A stretch of 64,000 nt of DNA, taken from assembly GCA_016648135.1 (NCBI GenBank), contig JADDOH010010253.1:51281-115280 (forward strand), read 5' to 3'. Shown one piece after another: positions 12,501 to 24,500 of this stretch; the first letter of the stretch is position 1, and every line of letters begins with the position of its first letter. A program made the translations under genes and the position numbers. This DNA is from Agrypnia vestita. Taxonomy: Eukaryota; Arthropoda; Insecta; Trichoptera; Phryganeidae. Below the pieces are notes generated by a model, which saw only the letters and a program-made list of their open reading frames with translations, was not told the origin of the DNA and ran no database searches.

Positions 12501-15500
12501 ACATCTCACACAATAAGGTATAAATTACTTGACCTGTTGTAAATTTCTTTGGTTTGGAGTTAGCGGTGTCTGGAAATATACGACGCATTTATTCCATTTT
12601 TATTGCTGCTCTGAGATTTATGGAGGCAGTTGCTGGCTACAATTCACCAGGAATCGCAAAAGTGACACTATGTATTAATGCTTATCGGTTCCCTCGTAAC
12701 CCTGCAAGCATCCTCATTCTAATAAGCGATAACCTGAGGTCACAATAAATATATGTGATTTATTCAAGCTTGGGTGTTTTTGTAATGACTTCGACTTCAG
12801 TTAGGCCTCTTGGCTGTTGAAGTATTAAAAAAATAATAATAACCCACAAGTCACAAACTTTATCAAGTCTCTAATAACCACGGATCGCAATATCAGAGCC
12901 TACTGAGTGTTTAAAATATTACTCATCGTAAGTGCAACTGCGAGTAGTAATATTGAGTCAATTAAAGAGGATAACAAAGAAAATATGCAACGTGAAGGTA
13001 TCCCACCCTATCCAGATACTGCGTGATGAAATTTAGGTTAGTAAATACACTCACCTGACTGGTCGTCCAGTGTCGAGCTTCCATAGAATCAATTCTCCCC
13101 CAAAACTGATAGTCCCCAGAACTTCAGTTGTCCTCAATGCTCCCCCCGACACGTCTTCGGTGTGTCGGGTTTCCCACTTCTTCCCGGTGGCTCCTGCCTG
13201 TATGGAACTGTCATCAAACTCCGTGATGTGGCGGTTCCATCCTATCGCCAATATTCTATATTTAAATATTACAAAAGCGCCCTTTAAATTATTATTAATA
13301 ATTTTAATTAAAATATTTGAAGTTATCCCAGCCTAAATCCAAATATTAGTATACCACAACTCTATTATTTTATACGTAAATTGTGAAAATTAAATAAAAT
13401 AATATCAATATTGAAATTGATAGATAGATGTATTTTATATATATCATACCTTAGGAAAATAATTAGATTTTAAAATAATCTTTGAATTTTTAGGTATTTT
13501 TGAAATACGTAATGAAACATACATCTACAGGGGACATTGTTATAAAGTTAGCCATCCACACTTTGTGTTAACTTTCACTTCGTTGAAAAAACATTTGATG
13601 TGTTCACACAGAAATGATTAAATGTTATGTACTGTAAGATGTATATAAATGAGAAAGCATATAACGGATTAAAATCAATATTAAACCCGTTTTGTAGAAA
13701 GGAATATGTAAATGATTTGTGATAGACTGTAATACATTGTTCCATTTGACACCTGGATATTTTATAATTTACTGTCATATTGTAAACAAATGAGTCAAGC
13801 ATCCAAAGGTGTGAGTAAGGTCCTTCTTCCTTCTCTGTTGTAGCAAATGCCGAAATTGAGATACATAATTAAAAAGATTTTCATTCAAAATAAATACATT
13901 CTATTGCAATAAATAATATCCCTGAAGTTTGGACAACAAGCAATATGACATGTAATTAATATGTTACAGTGAAAGTATATACATATTTCTAGCAAAATCT
14001 TATATTCCAACCTAGCTAACCTTCCTACAAGTTAGTTAGAATAGTTAATTTGAATAATATACCTTCACTAGAAATATACTTTCGCTGTACCTAATATATA
14101 AAACAATAAGGCTTCACAAGTACTTCCTTATATAAAAACATTAATACATAAAATGTAAATGGATACATAAAATGTTGTTAATTTGTTGTTGTTAATCAAA
14201 TATGATTCTACCTGTTTGAGATCCATAAAATATAAGTCACTTCGTTCATATGCTCTATGGACATATTTTTTAAACAAGATCCAGTGTTAAAATTCCATGT
14301 CTGAAAGAAATCAAACAAAATATTTATATGTATTTTTTGATGTATTAATATGTGTTATTAAAGAGCATGTTTGGTTTAAAATTCATTGAAATTAATCTTT
14401 TTAAAATGTTGATATCAATCTCCACATAATGAGAACCGGATGAAAATTTGCAATGTTGTTTTTTTAGGGGTCCGTCAGTCAGTCTGCCCACAAACATAAT
14501 ATAGTAGAACCTCGTTAATTCGAAATTAAAGGAACCAAAGACAATTTTTTTTTTGATTAATGCGGAACCTCGTTAATTCGAAATTCAAGGTACAAAAAAA
14601 ATCGCAAATTTAATTGTGAAATTCGTCAGAAATTGGAAAACTCACGAAAAAGGGCATTAATTTTGTGAAAAACGTCTGTATTTTTGCATATTTAAAGAAA
14701 TCATTTCGAAAACATAAGTACTCAAGAGGCTAAAATTATTTTGAATTAGGAATTACCGGAGTTTTCGTATTATTGGGATCAATCTACTAACATTTATACT
14801 TATGGGTTTGAAAAATTTTGAATTATCGGGGTACGAATTAATGGGGTTTTACTAAAAAGTACCTACAAAGGTACCCAGATAATATTTAGATTTATAAAAG
14901 TAATAAAAGTTTACCGAAATATTTTATTAGATACTTGTGTGTTGATGATGTCGAGATTTCTATATTAGATGTGACAGAAATAAGCGTAGCACGAATGTTC
15001 ACAAATTTGTTTACAATCTTGTCGAAAGATACTACCTACACATTTAAAAATTAATGAATCATTTTCAATATAATTTTAAGATGATTAAAGTCAAGGCACC
15101 TTGAGAGACCCATCTCTTGCACCTGTGACGAGCAATTGATAGTCTGGGTCAAAAGTTGCAGCGGTTATTTGCACCGGTACGGTCTCTCCGTTCAAAATCC
15201 TGGTGTGAGCATTGTAGATGGTTGTCTGACGGACACCTGATGATTAAAATGAGAAACATGCTTTTTTATATAATGAACCACATAGCAAATTAAACCCATT
15301 CAAACAATGCTTGGAATTCTTGACAATTATGGTTCGTGTCTTAGTGATATCACAATACATAATTGGCAATTTGAACACAAGATTATGAAAAAATTGTTGA
15401 GATTCATTACAAACAGCAAATTTCTTATAAAAAAATAATTTTTTTTTTTTAAGAGCGTTTAAACATAACAAAAATTAAATATATATTATATTTCAATATT

Positions 15501-18500
15501 TTTGTTTCTATATTTGTCACTCTTTGTCTTGTACGACATAAGAAATTGTATTTTGGTAAGATGAACACTTTATTTTGCCATACAATTTGAGTTCAAAAAA
15601 GTTTTATTTGTTGTTTACAATTTTTATTAGTTTGAAGTTAGATTCCAAGTGTCGTGTCGCAGTCAGCCCTTTTCGGATGCCTTCGTACATGTCTCAGAAC
15701 CTAATCGAACAAACTTTTTACATTGCAACATAATATAGCCTAAACTATTAAAGGTTAGAAGTTGTGACTAGGACTAGTTGTATCATCTTGGTTTATAATA
15801 TAGCTTGTTTACCAATCAGAACTGATGTTACATACAATATCCCACACTGCTACACAAACTCCAAACAGAACACATTCAATTTACACATGAAACACATTGC
15901 ATAACTTCTTATGGCCTTCCTCTAAACTTAATTCATTCTTATCACACAGATCTTATTCCTTATCCCATTATTCCTTTAATCCACCACCCTTTCTCACCTG
16001 AAAATCCATTTTCGCCTTCCTTCCTCTCCCTCTGGAAATAAATTTAACATACTTCCCTCGTGCATTATTGTATTCTTATATACATATTCTTTTTCAAACT
16101 CTTTTTCTCCTTGATCTTTTCATTGCATCTGTAACATAGATTATGTTTTCCTATTCTGTTATGTACAATAAGTACCTATATGGTATTTTGGGTTTATCAA
16201 GCGAATTCTTGTAATTGGCTCAATATTCTTATTTATCATATACCTACCTATGTTCTATTTCTTTGTATTAATAAGCTGTTAGAATTCTAAATAAAATAAA
16301 ATAAAATATTATAATTCGAATAAAGCATAAATTTTTACGAAAATTTGTTATTTGATTTGTGGAAAATGCAAAAATCTAGGCTTTAAACGAAAAATTACAA
16401 TAAATCAAATTGATGCAACCAGTCCTTGGTCCAATTAGGTGAAAGATTTTTTCCATTTTAAATCAAGAAAATTGCTCGTTTTCGCAAAAACGTAGGCTTT
16501 TTTCTTAATTTTTAATAATACTACTACAGATCGAAGACGAGTCCTAAGCCTAACCTAATATGACAAAAGCTTCTTGGTAGATATAAGAAGCAAAGTTTTA
16601 TCAAAACACATTGTGCTAACTCTCTAATTACAGCTTATTTTATGTATGGGTACTAAATTAAATGGCAAAACAACTATATCACTCTGTAGGGAAGTTCGTG
16701 GTCGATGGAATGAAAGAGCGATTGGCATTTAATGTTTATTTCTCGACCTAGATAGGCTCCGGGAGCAAATGAGATGTACAGGTTACAGTGTGTAAACGAG
16801 TAAATTATTAATTATAAAATAAATGGTAAAAAATATCAAAAATGTATATAAAGGACTAGCTGTGCCCGCGCGGCTTCGCACGCGTAGATTTTTAGTACAC
16901 TGTTTGGATCGTCATAGAACTTTCGCGAACCTTCTAGAACATTCTCCTTCCAGAAATTTCAAGAAATTTATTGATTGTACAGGAACCTTCTAGACACACT
17001 GAGACATTCCGCCACTCAGTTTAGAACCTTATAGAACTTTCGGGAATTTTCCAGAACTCCTTCCAGAACTTTCTAGAGCAGGTTTTTCCGGAACCTTCTA
17101 GACTCACCGACACAGTCGACGCGCCTATTTTGAAACAATCTGAAGCATTTGCGGCCTTCCCATAACAAAACATTGTGCTAGAAAGTACATTTTCGTCACC
17201 CACTCCCACCCACGCACAGCCACCCCCACCAAACTCGCATATTTTCAATGTGACACCAATGGCTATCCACCACCATAACCACCGGTGGGTGGTTGTGGAG
17301 AAAACTTGGCGGGTAGGGAAGCACGGGTTTCTTTTTATATATATATATATATATATATTGATTAAATGATCGGACAAAGAGAAATGATGACGCGCAGAAG
17401 TCTGCTCAATCTTACGGTAGAAGTCCAACTTCAGGGGTGTAAAAACAAAGTGTTTTACATCTCGTGTGTGTAAGTTCGTGCCACTACCCCGAAAGGACTG
17501 TAGTTGGGCCTCTACTGTAACGCCAGGCAGACCTCCGTGCATCATCTATTTCTTTGTTATTACATATTACTTGTACATTTTAACTTGCTTCCGGGGCCTA
17601 TCTCCGGGAAGAAATAAACATTAACTATCAATCATTCTTTCATTTCATCGACTTACGAACCTTCCCTACAACTCCAAGTTTCTACAGATTCCTCAGCTCC
17701 ATCAATAAATACAAATTGATTGACAGATCTGGGAAGTAGGCTATAAAAAATGTCCTTAATTCTTTTTTCCACTGACCTGTTATGATGTCCCAACATATAA
17801 TAATGCTGTCATTACCACAGGTGACCACTGTCTTAAAAAGTGCATTATAGAGAACAACCGACACGGATCTAGAGTGTGTAAACCCATCAGTATGAAGTTC
17901 ATTGAGCTTGGGTTCGCACTTGATGATAGCGATTTGTAAACTGGCCAATATCAAATCTCTGGTAGCGGGATTGTATATAGCTGTCATAAACGTGTGCTCT
18001 CCTATCGTTGATGGCACTTCGTTGTAAGTCTGTTATATAAATTGCATCAAACTTTATGACATTTATAACTAATCGAACATTAATTTTGTTTAGTTCTGTC
18101 ACTATTATTACTAACAAATTATGAAATAAAACACTGAACTGTGTTTTTTTCCACTATTTTATATTTGAGACTTGTTTCATTACATGTTTCGGAAACGTCC
18201 GTTTCCTTCATCAGGTGAAATAAGACTGAGGTATGTGGGAGTGGTTGTCTGATGTGTGGGTTGTGGATTCAGTAGAAGTGGAGGGGGTATCTAGGTAGTG
18301 GGAGATTGGGAACATTGTAAGAAGGGGTGGTGTGAAGGGTTGTACTTGATTATTGATTGTTATTTGTTGTGTTTAGGTTTTTATGAATTTCAAGTGTTTC
18401 TAAATTATTTTGTTTTAGGCCGTGTGTCTGTTTATATATGATGTGTACTTTTGTATTCTTGAATGTGTGGTTATTTTCTATAATATGATTAGCATATTTT

Positions 18501-21500
18501 GAAAAAATATGATTTGTTTCTATTGATCTGCCTGTCAGACCTATATATGTCATCTCACAATCCCCACATTCTACTTTATAAACCCCATTACTGAATCCAC
18601 AACACACACACCAGACAACCACTCCCACATACCTCAGTCTTAATTCACCTGACGAAGGAAACAGATCTTTCCGAAACGTGTAGTGTAACAAGTCTCAAAT
18701 ATAAAATAGTGGAAAAAACAAAGTTCAGTGTTTTATTTCATAATTTGTTAATAATGGATTTCCACAAAGTTAACGCCGAAACATTCAATTACTATTATTA
18801 CTAATTTAACTAAAAATGTTGTACTTAGAAAAAGTTATTTTATTAATTTTAAAACATTTTGTTTTGATTTTACAGCTAGAGCCAGAAGCATTAGATACTG
18901 GTTCAAGTTCTTCCAAATGACAAAAATAAAAAAAATGTAACCTGCAGACAGCTGTAGTCGCGGGTACTCCACACTTTAATAATCCTGCGAGCATCCAGAG
19001 AGTACAGTTTTCTACTTTTACTCTGAAAAACTACAATCACAATGGACGCATGGTGGCCTTTGAACATGGTGCTCGCATGAAGCGGAACAAAAATACTCCA
19101 CAATTGGACGGCCCCGTCACTGCTGCCTGTGGCCAATGAATGCATTTCTTCATCAAATGTGAAACACACAACCCCCTTGAATAAAACATTCACATTCTAT
19201 CAAAAGTTCTTCAGCTCTTTAACTCTTATGGTGTGTGAAGACAGATGAGAGATACAATATTTTCTGTCTCATTTCAGAGGTTTATTGGTAAATGTCAGTA
19301 TGTATCAGTTGAGTCATTGTACAGTACGTCCAAAATACAATACTTAGAAAAAAAGTGCTCCAGATAAGAAATTATAAAATTGATCTTTGACAGTGGAGCA
19401 AAAGACTCTCAAAGCTTAGTTACTCCAATCAACTAATAAAGTAATCATCGTAGGGAGCCATATATAACTGTCGTAAAAGTATTAATAAGTGGCTGGAGTG
19501 ACCAATGAAACAATTCAAATAAATATGTGAGTAGCTTGTTGGTGTAATGGTCATGACGCTCGCCTAGTGATCTGGTGGTCGGTAGTTCGAGTCTTATTTC
19601 CATAGCACAAGCGTTTAGCTTATTTTGAAAAAATAAGATATTGATGCGATACGCATTCTAGGTATGTTTAAAAAAAAATTAATGTGCTTTTTCTATGGAT
19701 TGTTTCCATCATAGTGTTTTGTTAGAGATACAAAACTTTAAAATAAAATAAAACGCATAAAAAGAATGGTCATGGTATTTGTTTTATTGGAGAGAGAATT
19801 TTATGCCATTAGACATAAATCTATACAATAAAATGCAAAATATAAATAAATAATAAATGTATAAATAAATAATGTATACATAAATACTAAATAAATATAC
19901 AATTAAAGTTTATATCATTATGGAATTTTGATACATATTTTATTTGATTAATATTTTAAACTTATTAAATTCATAGGGCCGGTTGTTTCAAGTTGGATTA
20001 AAGTAAGCGTTCGTTTGAAGCATAGATATTTACGAAAACGGATCGTCTAATTGGTGGAGAACGCAAAAATCTATGCTTTAAACAAACGCTTACTTTAATC
20101 TACCTTGAAACAACCGGCCCTTAGAAGGGTTCATTCCAATAAAAATATGTGGATTCAGAATGGCTAGTTTGCCATAAGATTCAGGTACTAGAAAGGATAA
20201 AGAGAAGCAGAATTATATTGGAGAATGTGTCAATATTTACTTTTGGAGCTGCGAATACATTGTAGGTACTGGAGTTTGTCAGGCTATACATGGACAGTGG
20301 GACGGAACAATCGCTACAGGAGATGATACTACTCAGACTTGCGTAGTAAGAAACTTGCTTCACTGGAGCACTGTGCACATTGTAGAACTCCCTCACTGTC
20401 ATATCTTTCAGTTTACCCTGAAATTATACCCATCCTGTAATACCCGTAATAATTTTTCCGGGTAAAGGTTGGGATTTGACACCCTCAGCCATGTGGTATT
20501 CATATTCATCATTATTGGCATATTATATTATTAGACAACGGTAGATTATGAATTTTAAGGAATCATTTCATCTCTTAAATACTGTCACTGTACAAATAAA
20601 ATTGCATAATATGTAACTGCAAAAAATTAAATTATGTGTTTTTGTATAACTCAGTCCAAGTGATCTTATCCAGGTTTGCTAAAATTGACTTAAGTATATC
20701 AGCTGACTAAAGTTAGGTACTTTATTTTCTTTGCACATTGTTTTGAACTCTTAAATTCTCCATAAATAAATAAGTTTTAAGATTGAAAGTGCCTTGTTAC
20801 TACGAATAATTTTTTTTACGCTTCAACAGGTCAAGAGGCCAAATTACAGAAGCGAAAGACATCACAGAATACACAAGCTTGAGTAAATCACATAGATTAA
20901 TTGTGACCCTGCCAGGAACCGAACCCGGAACCCTCAGTGTGAGAAACCAGTATCATGAGCTATGAGGGCCGCCTTTATGATGAATTTGATAAAGTAACAG
21001 CCAATTTTTACCAGTACAGGTAATTTTCATTTAACGACCAAGTTTCGCTCCTATAAATAGGTTGTTAAGCGAATTGGTCGATAAGCGAGGAGCTTAATTG
21101 TTTTGTTGTTTATTCTGAATAGGGATGAACCAAACAAATTACACAACATAAAAATACAATTAGGAACTCGGCTGATTATAGGATCAACTGAATTATCAAG
21201 TGTATTTGACGTTTATGCTTGGTTTTATTTATGAAGAGATGGCAACAGAAAATTTGACCAGTTCAGCACTGGAGAGCTGGTCATAAGTGCGGTTGTTAAA
21301 CAGGAAGGTCGTTAAGTGAGGAGTACCTGTGTAATATTTATAATAATTTTAAAGGAGATGTTAAAAAACAACAAACCGTTTGTTAGTTTTCAGTTTTGAC
21401 AGTGTGGCGATGATGTCGCACCGCTAGAACAACACTGCTACAATGCTACAATCCCAAATGTCACGTTCCAGTAGATCGTATTTGAAGTTTTCAACTTTTT

Positions 21501-24500
21501 TTATTTCTTTAAACACTCGCTGGGACTATATAATAATTGTGTAATGATAGAAATAGTTTTTTACTGACCTTTAACAAGTTCTTGAATGTGATCTTTGTTA
21601 AAGATTTTCCTGTACGTTTTTGAAAAGGTCCAAGATTCCATGCCGAAAACATCATTACAAAAACGTGACCGCCTTTGTCCCCAACTACAAGCAGACAGCT
21701 CTCTGGATTATCCGGAGGCGTCGCTGTGACACCAATTCTGAACGATTTGAAGAGGTAGTGCAAATTACTACTGTGGTAATACAAAGACTCAATGTTATGG
21801 TCCAACTTGACGATGATAACACGGGCGGTCATGCCTCCAGCGGTGGTGTCGTAGAAGTAAAGTTCATTTTGCGAAGTGGCCACGGCGAGTATATTCACGT
21901 CCGGCATGCAAGCGGCTGTCAGTAGCGTAGTGCGCACCTTGGAATCTTTTTTCACAGCTGAAACATAATCACTAATGAAAAACAGGACAGAATGAGTCAA
22001 TGTAAAATAAATCTGAGATGCACAATAACATACAGTGGTATCAAAACTGGTAGACGTTAAAAACAATCAATTGGGGTTTATACAAATTTTGTTATTTTTT
22101 TAAAATTAACAATATTCAAATTTACCTAATTCACCCACTAACAAATTCAACATCAGTGGTGAATGGACTGACATTTGATGTTTGACAAACAACAAACATA
22201 TGGCACAAAAAATGGCAATTCTCAAAAAAATTGTGTTTATGAAATATAAGCAGAGATGTGACATATCTAAGATACAAGTATTTGAAATACAGATACAAAA
22301 TACGATTTTCATCTTGTATCTGAAGTACTTTTTTGAATATTCATTGTGTATCTTGTATTTAGATACATTCTTTTGGTATCTTAGTATTTTGTAAATATAT
22401 ACTAAGATTGCTAAGATACTTTTTCCAATGATGTACCTATAACGAGACCTCATTGAAGAAAAATGAGCGACAAAATGTTTGGAGAACTGGTTTTAATTAA
22501 GTCTCAATTAAAACCTTAAAAATATAATATTTTATTTTGTCACATTTGCACGATCAAAGCTATTTATTCGTATGTTTTTCACGTAAAAAAATACACATAT
22601 ATTCAATAAAATATGTTTTCTTACAAAAGGATTTCATTTTTAAAAAGTATTTGGAAGATACATATTTTGTATCTAGTATTTCAGATACAATTCCAGAAAG
22701 ATTTTTGTATCTGGTATTTGAAATAATTGATTTTAAAGTATCTTGCATTTTGTATCCCAGATTCTTTGTAAAGGGTATCTTGTACATCACTGGATATAAG
22801 AGTTGTCTATAAAAAATCTCAAGGGAGGATAATCACAATCTTTGAGATCGTTTCTAGTTGAAAATCTGTTATCCGTGGATCCAGGCTATAAGGGTGCATA
22901 CTGAGAGCTGCGAAGAGTAACATTACATAGCCACAACTCAGTCAATTATTTAAACATTGTCTACTGGTATGTGTACGCAGATGAGACTCGTTTCGAGAGT
23001 GCAAAGAACTATATAAAGTAGACTGTGAAGCTAGTTTTGACTCCCCGTGTGTAGTTATTTTGTAAGCGGTGTAGGTGATGCAACAATACTGGCTTTTACT
23101 GTTAAATCTCTGAGATGAGAGATTCAAATCTCATTAGTATACATGAACTATACGCCTGTGTACATAAAATATTGAACAAAACAATACAACAATTTAGTGA
23201 TGCGAATGGCTATTGCCAAATAACCCCCCATACACTATTTAATTTCTTTGGAAGAATTCGAGACTATTTTATGATATTGTTACCATGCAGCAGTGAAGAG
23301 AGTGTTGGTATAGGAATACATTTGCTTGGTTGCGATTCTTGTATTTTTGTTCCGCATAAAGGTGCTTAGTAGATATGTATTAGTTGTCAAAGTATTAATT
23401 AATGTGATTAATGCACTCCCATGAGTTTAAATATGTGCAGTCGTTGCACTGTATCGAGGGTTCACCTAGATGCCAATGGAGAAGTGTCAACCGTTTAGCT
23501 GACTATCTAGGCTCTCTGCTCCTCCTGGACCTGCCGATTTGGTAAGGTAGTTATGGTCTGCCTGGAGCGTCTCGGCTCTGGTACTGCAAGCTCCGTCCAG
23601 ATGCCGCTAGATGCCTCCAGGTGTCCGCCTCACGACACACCTTTTCATACCATCTGAGAGACCTTCTTTTATTTAAAAAAATATGTATACAATCAATCAA
23701 TATTTATTTATATATAAAAAGAAACCCGTGTTTCCCTACCTGCCAAGTTTTCTTCACAATCAGCCACAATCACCGGTGGTTACGGTGGTGGATAGCCCTT
23801 GGTGTCACATTGAAAATATGAGAGTTTGGTGGGGGTGGCTGTGCGTGGGTGGGAGTGGGTGACGAAAATGTGCTTTCTAGCACATTGTTTTGTTATGGAA
23901 AGGCCGCAAATGCTCCAGATTGGCGCGCTTACTGTGTCGGTGATTCTAGAAGGTTCCAGAAAAACCTGCTCTAGAAAGTTCTGGAAGGAGAAGGTTCTAG
24001 AAAATTCCCGAAAGTTCTATAAGGTTCTAAACTGAGTGGCGGAATGTGTCAGTGTGTCTAGAAGGTTCCTGTACTTTGATAAATTTCTTGAAAGTTCTGG
24101 AAGGTTCGCGAAAGTTCTATGACGATCCAAACAGTGTACTAAAAATCTACGCGTGCGAAGCCGCGCGGGCACAGCTAGTATATCTATACAAGATTATTTT
24201 TATTTACAATGGTTGCAATACTTTGTGACCCTTGTTTTGTATTATACATATTTACCAAATGAAAATGCTTACTGCAGTCAGCCACTGTTGAGCGGACAAG
24301 CTCCATGTCCAAGGACCATCGATTGATAACACCTTCAGGACTGAGTGTGATATAACTGCCTTGAATTGGATTACCCCAGCTTTGCTGATGAAATTAACAC
24401 ATTTTGAATTGAGGTATATCCATTACTTTCGGTTAGAAATTTGACAATAACATGAAAAATAAACTTCACTTTAGTAACAGATTATGTGCAACTTTTTGAG

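Larger units (their letters stand above)
18119..18750 (-). mobile_element. Penelope-like element remnant with GIY-YIG endonuclease and inverted arms
   Basis: On the - strand a 113-codon frame (18350-18691) contains [20 protein letters not shown], the GIY-YIG motif region of Penelope-like retroelements; the reverse transcriptase part is gone. The piece is bounded by inverted arms of about 80 bp: the left arm starts TTATGAAATAAAACACTGAA and the right arm ends TTCAGTGTTTTATTTCATAA. Both arms contain a hammerhead-like core. The element lies between WDY exons 7 and 6. Confidence 0.82.

Noticed and set aside
12554..12748. 64-codon + strand frame starting MELAVSGN
   Set aside because: It has no family similarity, lies in a WDY intron beside the palindrome, and has no splice support.
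17175..17369. Open frame with HHHNHR and PTPTHAQ segments
   Set aside because: It is a by-product of repeat family A; the same text recurs at 23700 and 45110.
20900..20975. tRNA-like stretch with GAACCGAACCCGGAACC
   Set aside because: It has a B-box-like word on the minus strand, but I see no A box, stems or second copy.
21620..21925. 101-codon + strand frame
   Set aside because: It is the antisense shadow of WDY exon 4.
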